Positions 18,387 to 26,428 of a DNA stretch of 64,000 nucleotides are shown in pieces; position 1 is the stretch's first letter, and every line of letters begins with the position of its first letter. Location of the stretch: contig NZ_LGDE01000447.1 of assembly GCF_001279725.1 (NCBI RefSeq), forward strand, positions 62,001-126,000, in the 5' to 3' direction. The notes below the pieces were generated by a model. It searched no databases. It was not told where the DNA came from and saw only the letters and a program-made list of their open reading frames with translations. The DNA comes from Streptomyces sp. WM4235. Lineage in GTDB: Bacteria > Actinomycetota > Actinomycetes > Streptomycetales > Streptomycetaceae. The position numbers and the translations under genes are program-made.

Positions 18387-20564
18387 TCAGCCGGTGGCCG
18401 CCGCCGTGCCGCCCAGGAACGCCGTCTCGTACGCCGCGTCCCCGATCGCCGCGCGGGCACGCCGCTCGCCCTCGTCCCGCAGGGCCGTCAACGCGGGCGA
18501 GCCACCCATCTGAGGTCGCCCCACCGTGCGCCACCAGGCGTGCCCGGTGCCCAGCAGCCGCGCCGCCAGTTCCCCGTCGCCGAGGCCCGCCACCGCCGCC
18601 GCGAGCAGGTCCAGGCCGAGCGCGATGCCGAACCGGTCGCCCAGCAGTCGCTTGCCCGACAGCATGGCCCTGGCGTGGCGGGCCGCCTCCCCGTGGTGCC
18701 CGAGGCCCAGCGCGGACATGGCCAGGATGTAGTCCGCGTAGGCCCGCAACCAGCGTTCGCCCAGTTCCGCGCACGCCTCGCGCAGGCCCCGCGCCTCCTC
18801 GGCGGCCTCCTCGAAGCGTTCCAGGTCGCACAGCGCGAAGCCGGTGGCCAGCCGGCACAGCAGCCAGCCCGGACCACTGGAGCGCCCGCCGTGTCCCGCC
18901 CGCGCCCTGGGGCCGGCCAGCGTGAGGGCCCGCACCGAGTCGCCGGGCATCATCACCGCCACGGCGTGCAGGTAGGCGGCCCGCAACTCGCGCTCCGGGT
19001 CGGCCAGTCGGTCCGCCGAGCGGGTGCACTCCTCACCGAGCCCGCGGGCCGCGTCCAGGTCGCCTTGGAGCAGCACCGTCAGGCCGAGCGCCCACAGCGC
19101 CTGCGTGTACCCGGCGCCCGTGCGCGGGCCCGAGCGCAGGGACCGCTCCAGGAAGGCGCGACCCTCATGGACGTGCCCGCACGCGAACCAGAAGAACCAG
19201 AGCGCCCCGGCCATCTCCTGGGCGGCCGCCGGCTCGCACCCCAGCAACTGTTCCAGCGCCGTGCGCAGTTGCGGGTGTTCGGCGGTCATCCTGCGGTACC
19301 AGTCCACCTGGCCCGGCCCCATCCACCCCCGGTCGGCGGCCTGGGCGAGCGCGAGGTACCAGTGCGCGTGCCGGTCGGCGACCGTGCGCACCTCGCCCAG
19401 CTCCGTCAACCAGTCGTGTCCGTACTCGCGGATCGTGTCCAGCATCCGGTAGCGGATCCCCGTCCCGCGCTCCTCGGTGCGCCGGACCACGGACTTGGCC
19501 ACGAGGCCCGCCAGGACCCGCTCGACCCGGGAGGCGGGCAGCGGGCCGCCCGCGCAGACCGCCCGGGCGGCGGCCACGTCGAAGTCCCCGGTGAACACCG
19601 ACAGGCGGGCCCACAGCAGTCGTTCGACCGGCTCGCACAGCTCGTGGCTCCAGCCGATCGTGGTCCGCATCGTCCGGTGCCGGGGGAGCAGGGCGTCGTC
19701 GGAGTCGGCCAGCACGTCGAATCGCGCGCCCAGCCGCTGTGCCATCTGTTCGAGGGTCCACGACCGCAGCCGCGCGCCCGCCAGTTCGAGCGCGAGCGGG
19801 ATCCCGTCGAGCCGGCGGCACACCTCGGCGGCGATCGTCGCCCGCCCGGGGTCGTCGAAGGCGGCGGCGGCCGGCGGGGACGCGGCGACGGCCCGCCGGC
19901 GGAAGAGGGCGAGGGCGTCGCTGTCCGGCCCCTCGAAGGGCAGCGGCCGCACCTCGACGAGCTGTTCCCCGGGGCTGCCGAGCGGTTCGCGCGAGGTGGT
20001 CAACACCGTCAGGTCCGGTGCGGACTGCAGGAGTTCCCCCACGAGGTGCCGGCAGGCCGCGATCAGGTGCTCGCAGGTGTCGAGGACCAGGAGGAGCTTC
20101 TTGTCCGCCATCCAGGCGCACAGTTCCTCGTCCAGCGACCGGGCGGAGTGGTCCGCGAGGCCGACGGTGTGGGCCACCGTCGCGGTGAGCAGGTCGGGGT
20201 CGCGCAAGGGCGAGAGTTCGACCCACCAGACCCCGTCGGGTCGTTCGGGCCCGGACGCGGCGGCGGCGCGCAGGGCGAGCCGGGTCTTGCCGACCCCGCC
20301 CACCCCGGTCAGCGTGATCAGTCGCCGGCCCGGCAACAGGTGCTCCAGGTGGGCGAGTTCACGTTCCCGTCCGACGAAGCCCGGCGACTGCGGCGGCAGG
20401 TTTCCCGGCACTGGACCAGCGCCCGGCCCGGGGTGGCCGCCTGCGGAAACTGGCTGACTGTTGTTGAACGAGTACTCACCGAACACGGATGTATTGTGCG
20501 TGATCTCGTGTGGCGACAGGGGCGTTCGGTCAGATCGCCGCATGTTCCACCGTGCGAGGCGCAC
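18387..20564 (-). CDS. STAND-type ATPase (AfsR/LuxR-like NB-ARC and TPR), no DNA-binding domain
   Basis: A 725-aa protein with an NB-ARC ATPase core: P-loop TGVGGVGKTRLALRAA (about 85-100), Walker B KKLLLVLDTCEHL, sensor LTTSREPLGSPGEQ and the GIPLALELAGARLRS motif. A TPR-like helical C-terminal half follows. Regulators of this class usually also carry a BTAD or LuxR HTH. Here neither terminus shows one, and the C-terminus ends at AFLGGTAAATG. I chose GTG 20564; ATG 20543 is possible. It starts 12 bases after the FN3 lipoprotein stop, so the two are likely one operon. It is probably a signalling ATPase (inference). Confidence 0.82.
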   Translation of the reverse strand: MRLARWNMRRSDRTPLSPHEITHNTSVFGEYSFNNSQPVSAGGHPGPGAGPVPGNLPPQSPGFVGRERELAHLEHLLPGRRLITLTGVGGVGKTRLALRAAAASGPERPDGVWWVELSPLRDPDLLTATVAHTVGLADHSARSLDEELCAWMADKKLLLVLDTCEHLIAACRHLVGELLQSAPDLTVLTTSREPLGSPGEQLVEVRPLPFEGPDSDALALFRRRAVAASPPAAAAFDDPGRATIAAEVCRRLDGIPLALELAGARLRSWTLEQMAQRLGARFDVLADSDDALLPRHRTMRTTIGWSHELCEPVERLLWARLSVFTGDFDVAAARAVCAGGPLPASRVERVLAGLVAKSVVRRTEERGTGIRYRMLDTIREYGHDWLTELGEVRTVADRHAHWYLALAQAADRGWMGPGQVDWYRRMTAEHPQLRTALEQLLGCEPAAAQEMAGALWFFWFACGHVHEGRAFLERSLRSGPRTGAGYTQALWALGLTVLLQGDLDAARGLGEECTRSADRLADPERELRAAYLHAVAVMMPGDSVRALTLAGPRARAGHGGRSSGPGWLLCRLATGFALCDLERFEEAAEEARGLREACAELGERWLRAYADYILAMSALGLGHHGEAARHARAMLSGKRLLGDRFGIALGLDLLAAAVAGLGDGELAARLLGTGHAWWRTVGRPQMGGSPALTALRDEGERRARAAIGDAAYETAFLGGTAAATG

Positions 20565-20576
20565 GGGTGCGGACCC

Positions 20577-21542
20577 TCACCGGGCGAGGACCACGCGGGT
20601 CTCCGCGGTGAACGCCCCCCAGTTGCCGTCGGGCAGTCGCGCGCGCAGTTTCACGGCCCACACGGTGCCGGCCGGCTCGGTCACCGTGAGCCGGTGCTCC
20701 ACCCTTCCGGTGCCGGACGGGAGCGCCGCGCCGGCCCCGAACTGGATGACGGTGACGGGCCGGTCGTTGACGTAGAGCTGGTACTCGTCGGTGCGGCGAC
20801 CGGTGGCCGGGGCGGTCCAGGACAGGTCGACCAGCCCGGGGGAGGCGGTCGCCGTGAGCCCGCCCGGCGCGGTGTCCGGGCCCTGCCCGGGATCGGGCGG
20901 CGTGGTCAGTTCCACCGTCGGGCCGTCGGGGGAGGTGTTGTCGGCGCCGTCCCGGGCGCGGACGGTGAAGCTGTAGCGGGTGCCCGGCTGGAGTCCGGTC
21001 ACGGTGGTGGCGCTCTCTCCGGCGCCGGCCGTGTGGACGCGTACGCCGCCCTGGTGGACGTCGTACGCGGTGACGCCCGTGTCGTCCGTCGCCGCCGTCC
21101 AGCTCAGCCGGGCCGCTCGGGGGCCTTCGGCGCGGCCCGTGGTGGTGGGCGGCGCCGAGGGGGCCCGCCGGTCCTCGGCCTTCGCCGCGGGTGTGGTCGC
21201 CCGGGCGGGCTCGCTGAGCGCGGAGCGGTTGCCGGCGGCGTCCCGGGCCCGAACCGTGAACGTGTAGGAGGTCACCGGGGCGAGGCCCGTGACGTCCACC
21301 ATCGTCTTGTCGGCCGGGAGTTCGCGGACCAGGTGGTCGCCCTGAAAGACCTGATAGCCGGTCACCCCCTCGCTGTCCGGGGCCGCTCGCCACATGACGT
21401 GCACCGAGGTGGCGCTGCCGGCCTGTGCGGTGAGCTCCGCCGGGGCGTGCGGGGGGTCGGTGTCGCCGTCCGGGGCGCACGCCGTGGCGAGTGCCAGGCA
21501 GAGGCAGAGCGCGGGGACGGCGCTTCGCGCGGAGTGTCGCAA
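20577..21542 (-). CDS. Lipoprotein with three fibronectin type III domains
   Basis: A 321-aa exported protein. I take TTG 21542 as the start (AAGG seven bases upstream), giving a short positive N-terminus, a hydrophobic stretch and the lipobox LATAC with Cys22. Three FN3 domains follow, each with a recognisable VTGLxPxTxYxFTVRARDxAxN core (the first two very alike, the third diverged). No catalytic domain is seen, so it is probably a surface binding or spacer protein. It is followed at once by the STAND ATPase gene and is divergent from the nickel importer, sharing its Nur-box region. Confidence 0.8.
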   Translation of the reverse strand: MRHSARSAVPALCLCLALATACAPDGDTDPPHAPAELTAQAGSATSVHVMWRAAPDSEGVTGYQVFQGDHLVRELPADKTMVDVTGLAPVTSYTFTVRARDAAGNRSALSEPARATTPAAKAEDRRAPSAPPTTTGRAEGPRAARLSWTAATDDTGVTAYDVHQGGVRVHTAGAGESATTVTGLQPGTRYSFTVRARDGADNTSPDGPTVELTTPPDPGQGPDTAPGGLTATASPGLVDLSWTAPATGRRTDEYQLYVNDRPVTVIQFGAGAALPSGTGRVEHRLTVTEPAGTVWAVKLRARLPDGNWGAFTAETRVVLAR

Positions 21543-21695
21543 GGAGGTGCCTTCCGCCGCTTCCTCGTAAAGGTCTAGACATATATGGCACGCCCGGCGG
21601 GGGGCGGGCAAGACCTCGGCGGTCCCGCCGGGGGTTGGGTGCGTAACGGAAGCCGGCCGGGCGGCCGGTTTCGTCTCTCCCCGCCCCATCTGGCA

Positions 21696-21718
21696 TTATT
21701 GCGATCTCTTTGCAATAA
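21696..21718. promoter_or_regulatory. Nur box (nickel-responsive Fur-family operator)
   Basis: TTGCGA-TCTCT-TTGCAA (21699-21715) matches the known Streptomyces Nur consensus tTGCaa-N5-ttGCAA in all but one position. It is embedded in a longer inverted repeat TTATTGC-N9-GCAATAA (21696-21718). It lies about 50 bases before nikA, where TTGCGA could serve as the -35 with TGATCT (21723-21728) as -10. Nur with bound nickel represses nickel uptake genes in S. coelicolor (established). No nur gene is in the window. A second inverted repeat ATCTCTT...AAGAGAT overlaps it. Confidence 0.8.
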
Positions 21719-21768
21719 GAGATGATCTTAAACAGTAAGAAAAGCAGGTATACGGGGATGTGGATCGC

Positions 21769-23382
21769 ATGACGGCCCGGTCGGTACGAGCAGTGGCCGC
21801 CACGACGCTCGCCGCCACGCTCCTCACGGGCGCGGCAGCCTGCTCGGCGCCCTCGTCGGGAGGCGACCCGGGCCGCGCGGCGGATACCGCCGTCGTCGGC
21901 ATCGCGACCGAACCGGAGAGCCTCAGCCCCCTCCTCGGGTACGGCAAGGACGGCAACTCCAAGATCTTCGACGGACTGCTCACGCACGACGCGAACATGA
22001 GGCTGCGGCCCGCCCTGGCCGAGGCCCTGCCCGAGGTCTCCGCCCACGGACGCACCTACACGTACCGGCTCCGCCAGGGCGTGAAGTTCAGCGACGGACA
22101 TCCCTTCGGCGCCAAGGACGTCGTCTTCACCTACCGGACGATCCTGGACGCGAAGACCAACAACGCCTCCAAGACCGAACTCGACGCGATCCAAGGCGTG
22201 CACGCCCGGGGCGACGACACCGTCGTCTTCACCCTGAAGTACCCCTACGCGCCGTTCGCCGAGCGGACCGTGCTGCCGATCGCGCCCGAGCACATCGCGG
22301 GCCGGCAGGACGTCAACAGCGGCGACTTCACCACCCGGCCCGTAGGCACCGGCCCCTACGTCCTCACCGGCTGGTCCAGGGGCGAGAAGATCGGCTTCAA
22401 GGCCAACCCGACCTACTGGGGCGGCGAGCCCGCCGTGAAGAAGTTCACCATGGTCGTCATCAAGGACGACGACGTGCGCGCCACCCGGCTGCGCTCCGGC
22501 GAACTCGACGGCGCGATCCTCCCGCCCGCCCTGGCCAAGGCCCTCGCCGGGAAGGGCGGGGCCAAGGGCACGGCGCGCACCCTCCACGCGGCCAAGACCT
22601 TCGACTACCGCAACGTCACCCTCCCCACCGCCCACGCCGTCACCGGTGACACGGCCGTCCGCCGGGCGCTGGACCTCGCCGTCGACCGCACGACCATGGT
22701 CGACAAGCTCCTGGAGGGCGCGGGCAAGCCCGCCTACGGGCCGGTCCCCACCGACAGCCCCTGGTTCACGGCCGGCACGGAACGGGCGTACGACCTCGAC
22801 CAGGCGAAGCGGATCCTCGACGAGGCCGGTTGGAAGACCGCGGACGACGGCATCCGCACCAAGGACGCCATCCGCGCGTCCTTCCCGCTCTGGTACACCT
22901 CCGGCGACAAGATCCGCCAGGACCACGCACTCGCCTTCGCCTCCGACGCCAGGAAGGCCGGCATCGAGGTCAAGACCGAGGCCGGTACCTGGGAGGTCAT
23001 CGAACCCCGGATGAAGACCGACGCCGTCCTCGCCGGCGGCGGCTCCCCGGCCGACCCCGACTTCGACCAGTACCTGCTGCTCCACTCCACACTGGCCGGC
23101 GACGGCTTCAACAACATGGCCCGGTACGACAACAAGACCGTCGACCAGGCGCTCCTCGACGGCCGCGAGAGCGGCGACCCGGCCGCGCGCAAGGCCGCGT
23201 ACGACACCGTGCAGCGGGAACTGCTCGCGAACCCCGGATACGTCTTCCTCACCCACATCGACCACCTGTACGTGGTCGACGACAAGTGGGAGGGGCTCAC
23301 CACCCAGGTCGAGCCGCACGACCACGGCCTCGGCGCCGGCCCCTGGTGGAACATCGAGAACTGGAAGCCGAAGCGGAAATGA
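21769..23382 (+). CDS. nikA: Nickel/peptide ABC transporter substrate-binding lipoprotein (SBP_bac_5)
   Basis: A family-5 solute-binding lipoprotein of about 537 aa. The signal peptide ends in the lipobox TGAAAC (Cys25 from ATG 21769). The core pattern includes TEPESLSPLLGYGKDGNSKIFDGLL, YTYRLRQGVKFSDGHPFGAKDVVFTYRT, TRPVGTGPY and the C-terminal half with DPDFDQYLLLHS. It is the first gene of a five-gene Nik-type operon under a Nur box, which argues for nickel rather than peptide. GTG 21760 is an alternative start; ATG 21769 is better spaced from GGGGA. The ligand is inferred, not shown. Confidence 0.88.
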   Translation: MTARSVRAVAATTLAATLLTGAAACSAPSSGGDPGRAADTAVVGIATEPESLSPLLGYGKDGNSKIFDGLLTHDANMRLRPALAEALPEVSAHGRTYTYRLRQGVKFSDGHPFGAKDVVFTYRTILDAKTNNASKTELDAIQGVHARGDDTVVFTLKYPYAPFAERTVLPIAPEHIAGRQDVNSGDFTTRPVGTGPYVLTGWSRGEKIGFKANPTYWGGEPAVKKFTMVVIKDDDVRATRLRSGELDGAILPPALAKALAGKGGAKGTARTLHAAKTFDYRNVTLPTAHAVTGDTAVRRALDLAVDRTTMVDKLLEGAGKPAYGPVPTDSPWFTAGTERAYDLDQAKRILDEAGWKTADDGIRTKDAIRASFPLWYTSGDKIRQDHALAFASDARKAGIEVKTEAGTWEVIEPRMKTDAVLAGGGSPADPDFDQYLLLHSTLAGDGFNNMARYDNKTVDQALLDGRESGDPAARKAAYDTVQRELLANPGYVFLTHIDHLYVVDDKWEGLTTQVEPHDHGLGAGPWWNIENWKPKRK

Positions 23383-23452
23383 ACCCGACGACGTGACCTC
23401 CCGTTGTGAACCCGACGACGTGACCTGCCGCAGTGAACCCGACGACGTGACC
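23380..23452 (+). repeat. 27-bp tandem repeat (three copies) at the nikA/nikB junction
   Basis: A 19-bp block beginning TGAACCCGACGACGTGACC occurs at 23380, 23407 and 23434, exactly 27 bases apart. The first copy contains the nikA stop codon. In the nikB frame each copy carries a GTG (23393, 23420, 23447) and reads EPDDVT-x-R-S, so the repeat supplies three alternative start codons. Confidence 0.85.
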
Positions 23453-23482
23453 CCCCGCTCCTCCCGCGTCCCCTGGGGGCCG

Positions 23483-24448
23483 ATGGCGCGCATGGCCGGC
23501 CGGCGCACCCTGTTCGCCGGCCCCGTCCTGCTCACCGTCACCTTCGGGGTGTTCGCCGTCGCCGCGATGTCCCCCTTCGACCCCGTCAAGGCGTACGCCG
23601 GCACGGCCGGCCTCACCGCCTCGCAGGCCGAACTCGACCAACTGCGCGCCAACCTCGACGTCGACCAGCCGCTGGTCGCACGCTGGTGGGAGTGGCTCAC
23701 CTCCGCCCTCACCGGAGACCTCGGAACCTCCTCCGTCATGCGCCAACCGGTCGGCGACGTCCTCACCGAACGGGTCGGCTGGTCGGCGCTGCTCGCCCTC
23801 TGCGCCTTCGCGCTGGCCGTGCTCGCCGGTACGGCCCTCGGGGTCCTCGCGGCCCGGCGACAGGGCGGCCCGCTCGACCGCGCCGTCTCCGCGCTCGCCT
23901 ACACCCTGGAAGCGGCCCCGGTCTTCTGGCTGGGCCTGCTGGCCATCTGGTTCTTCTCCGTTCAGCTCGGTGTCCTGCCCTCCGGCGGCCTCACGGACGC
24001 CTCCGACGACGTGGTCAGCCCCGGCCAGGTCACGTCCCACCTGGTGCTGCCGGCGCTCGTCCTGGGGATCTCCCAACTGCCCTGGTTCTTCCTGTACGTA
24101 CGCCAGGGCGTGGCCGACGCCCTGGACGAGGACCCCGTGCGCGGGGCCCGGGCCCGAGGCGTGGCCGAGCGACGGATCCTGATCGGGCACGCGCTGCGTT
24201 CCGGGATGCTCCCGATGCTGACCTTGATCGGATCACGGGTGCCCGAACTGATCACCGGGGCGCTGCTGGTGGAGACCGTGTTCAGCTGGCCCGGCGTCGC
24301 GGCGGCCACCGTGCAGGCCGCCACCTCCGTCGACTTCCCACTTCTCGCCGCCCTCACGGTGTCGGCCACCGCGGCCGTGCTCGCCGGGAACCTGCTGTCC
24401 GATCTGCTGTACGGACTCGCCGACCCCAGGGTGGGCTTCGATGGCTGA
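23483..24448 (+). CDS. nikB: Nickel ABC transporter permease NikB
   Basis: A 321-aa inner-membrane permease of the DppB/NikB type. It begins MARMAGRRTLFAGPVLLTVTFGVFAVAAMSPFDPVKAY after the chosen start. It has the TMD loop with GDLGTSSVMRQPVGDVL, and the EAA coupling loop near GARARGVAERRILIGHALR. The start is uncertain: the frame is open back to GTGs at 23393, 23420 and 23447 within the 27-bp repeat, and 23483 is preferred because the mature-looking sequence begins there. It overlaps nikC by 8 bases. Confidence 0.88.
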   Translation: MARMAGRRTLFAGPVLLTVTFGVFAVAAMSPFDPVKAYAGTAGLTASQAELDQLRANLDVDQPLVARWWEWLTSALTGDLGTSSVMRQPVGDVLTERVGWSALLALCAFALAVLAGTALGVLAARRQGGPLDRAVSALAYTLEAAPVFWLGLLAIWFFSVQLGVLPSGGLTDASDDVVSPGQVTSHLVLPALVLGISQLPWFFLYVRQGVADALDEDPVRGARARGVAERRILIGHALRSGMLPMLTLIGSRVPELITGALLVETVFSWPGVAAATVQAATSVDFPLLAALTVSATAAVLAGNLLSDLLYGLADPRVGFDG

Positions 24449-25307
24449 CACCATCTGGCGCGCCCCCGGCCGCGCCCACCGCCCCACGCGCCGACCGCGC
24501 GTGCGCGCCTGCGCCCTGACCATGGCCGTGATCGCCTTGGCGGTCCTGCTCGTCCCACCGCTGGCACACCTCGACCAACAGGCCGTGGACCTGTCGGCGA
24601 AGCTCCTGCCACCCTCCTGGGAACACCCCTTCGGAACCGACGACGTGGGCCGCGACCTGCTGCTGCGCTGCGTCTACGGGCTGCGGGTGTCCCTGCTGGT
24701 CGGCCTGGTGGCGGCGCTCGTCGCCACGGTGATCGGTACCGCCGTCGGCGCGGCGGCCGGCGCGTGGGGAGGCTGGACCGACCGGCTCGTGATGCGGGTC
24801 GTCGACGCCCTGTCCTCGATCCCGCACCTGCTGCTCGGCATCTTCATCGTGGCGATGTTCCGTCCCGGGGTGTGGCCGGTGGTCGTCTCGGTGGCCCTGA
24901 CCCATTGGCTGTCCACCGCCCGGATCGTCCGGGCCGAGGTCCTGTCACTGCGGTCGCGGCCCTTCGTGGACGCCGCCGTCTCGGGCGGCGCCTCACGGTG
25001 GCGGGTCGCGGTCCGCCACCTGGTCCCCGGAGTCATGCCCCAGGCGGGGCTCGCCGCCGTGCTGATGATCCCGCACGCGATGTGGCACGAGTCGGCGCTG
25101 TCCTTCCTCGGGCTCGGACTCCCCTCCCACCAGGCCAGTCTGGGCACCCTCGTACAGACCGCACGGGGCTCGCTCCTCGTGGGGGCCTGGTGGCCCACCC
25201 TCTTCCCGGGCCTGCTGCTGATCGTCCCGACCCTGGCCATCGCCGGCCTCGCGGCCGCCTGGCGCGACCGCCTCAACCCCCGCCGCCGCTCGGAGCCGAC
25301 CCTGTGA
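24441..25307 (+). CDS. nikC: Nickel ABC transporter permease NikC
   Basis: A 288-aa permease of the DppC/NikC type. The membrane segment ACALTMAVIALAVLLVPPLAHL is followed by the conserved periplasmic entry HPFGTDDVGRDLLLRCVYGLRVSL, and the EAA loop lies in DAAVSGGASRWRVAVRHLVPGVMP. ATG 24441 overlaps the nikB end (8 bases), and its own stop overlaps the nikD GTG (4 bases), so the operon is tightly coupled. It forms the channel with NikB. Confidence 0.9.
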   Translation: MADTIWRAPGRAHRPTRRPRVRACALTMAVIALAVLLVPPLAHLDQQAVDLSAKLLPPSWEHPFGTDDVGRDLLLRCVYGLRVSLLVGLVAALVATVIGTAVGAAAGAWGGWTDRLVMRVVDALSSIPHLLLGIFIVAMFRPGVWPVVVSVALTHWLSTARIVRAEVLSLRSRPFVDAAVSGGASRWRVAVRHLVPGVMPQAGLAAVLMIPHAMWHESALSFLGLGLPSHQASLGTLVQTARGSLLVGAWWPTLFPGLLLIVPTLAIAGLAAAWRDRLNPRRRSEPTL

Positions 25308-26428
25308 CCGTGGAGCCGCCCCCGACCCCCGCCGGCCGCGCCGAGACCCCCGCGACGGGGCTCCGACGCGAACCCGCGGAACCGGCCCTGCGCGTGGAAC
25401 GGATGGAACCGGTCCTGCGCGTGGAACGGATGTCCGTGCGCTTTCGCATGCGCGGAGAACGCCACGTCGAGGCCGTCACCGACGCCGGCTTCGCCCTGGC
25501 CGCCGGCGAGTGCCTCGCCCTCGTCGGCGAGAGCGGGTGCGGCAAGTCCGTCCTCGCCGCCGCCCTCCTCGGCCTGCTGCCCGGCAACGCCGAGACCGCC
25601 GGGTCGGCCCTCCTCGCGGACGGGCTCGACCTCCTCGCCGCCGACGAGGCCACCTTGGCCCGGACCGTCCGAGGGCGCCGCATCGGACTCGTCCCGCAGA
25701 GCCCCGCGTCCCACCTCACCCCGGTCCGCACCATCCGGTCCCACCTGGAGGAGACCGTTCGGGAACTCACCGATCCTCCAGGGGCGTGCGAGCCTTCCGG
25801 GCCTTCCGGGAGGGCCGAGCCTTCCGGGCCTTCCGGCGGGCGGATCCCGGGCGCGGGCCGGCGGGTGCGGCGGGCGCGACTGCGCGCCGCCGCGGAGGCG
25901 GCGGCCGCCCGGGCGGCCTTCCCCGCCTCCCACCTCGATCGCCACCCGCACGAACTCTCCGGCGGCCTCGCCCAGCGCGCCGCCACCGCCCTCGCCCTCG
26001 TCGGGGACGCCCCGCTGCTGCTCGCCGACGAGCCGACCACCGGCCTCGACCGGGACCTCGTCCACCGCACCGTGGATGAGCTGCGGGCCCACACCCGCGA
26101 AGCCGGCCGGGCCCTGCTGATGATCACCCACGACCTGGCCGCCGCCGAACGGATCGCCGACACAGTCGCCGTCATGTACGCCGGGCGCATCGTGGAAACC
26201 GCCCCCGCGGCCGTCTTCTTCGGCCCGGCCGGCCCCCGACACCCCTACGCGCGCGGGCTCCTCGACGCCCTCCCCGAACGGGCCTTCGCCCCCATCCCCG
26301 GCGCCCCGCCCGAACTCGGCGCACTGCCGCCCGGCTGCGCCTTCGCCGACCGCTGCGCACAGGCCGACGCGATCTGTCGGACCCGGCGCCCCCCGCTCAC
26401 CGAAGGGGTGGCCTGCCACCATGCTTGA
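25304..26428 (+). CDS. nikD: Nickel ABC transporter ATPase NikD, with a 9-residue repeat head and insertion
   Basis: A 374-aa ATPase. It has Walker A GESGCGKS, the Q-loop VPQSPASHLTPVRTI, signature LSGGLAQRA, Walker B LLLADEPTTGLD and the oligopeptide/nickel C-terminal region with CAFADRC. Two features are odd: a tandem 9-residue repeat near the start (EPALRVERM EPVLRVERM) and a second 9-residue duplication (EPSGPSGRA EPSGPSGGR) inserted between the Q-loop and the signature. The GTG start overlaps the nikC stop. The insertion lies in the helical domain and may be tolerated, since all catalytic motifs are intact. Confidence 0.88.
   Translation: MTVEPPPTPAGRAETPATGLRREPAEPALRVERMEPVLRVERMSVRFRMRGERHVEAVTDAGFALAAGECLALVGESGCGKSVLAAALLGLLPGNAETAGSALLADGLDLLAADEATLARTVRGRRIGLVPQSPASHLTPVRTIRSHLEETVRELTDPPGACEPSGPSGRAEPSGPSGGRIPGAGRRVRRARLRAAAEAAAARAAFPASHLDRHPHELSGGLAQRAATALALVGDAPLLLADEPTTGLDRDLVHRTVDELRAHTREAGRALLMITHDLAAAERIADTVAVMYAGRIVETAPAAVFFGPAGPRHPYARGLLDALPERAFAPIPGAPPELGALPPGCAFADRCAQADAICRTRRPPLTEGVACHHA
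25379..25432 (+). repeat. 27-bp tandem duplication in the nikD 5' region
   Basis: Two adjacent 27-bp units (25379-25405, 25406-25432) differ by one base. They encode EPALRVERM and EPVLRVERM at the junction between the leader and the ATPase domain. Confidence 0.85.
25790..25836 (+). repeat. 27-bp-period duplication within nikD
   Basis: A 20-bp block (GAGCCTTCCGGGCCTTCCGG) occurs at 25790 and 25817, again with a 27-bp period, and encodes EPSGPSG twice. It forms a low-complexity insertion in the helical domain of the ATPase. Confidence 0.8.

Noticed and set aside
18540..21578. A 1012-codon frame on the plus strand
   Set aside because: It is antisense to the STAND ATPase and FN3 lipoprotein genes, which have real domain motifs. 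It has none.
21760..23382. General dipeptide transporter
   Set aside because: The Nur box and the VSDGQ/EMTAMLD NikE-type ATPase make a nickel importer more likely, although the binding protein alone could not decide it.
23380..23452. CRISPR array
   Set aside because: Only three adjacent, coding, 27-bp units are present with 8-bp interiors, so there are no unique spacers and no cas genes.
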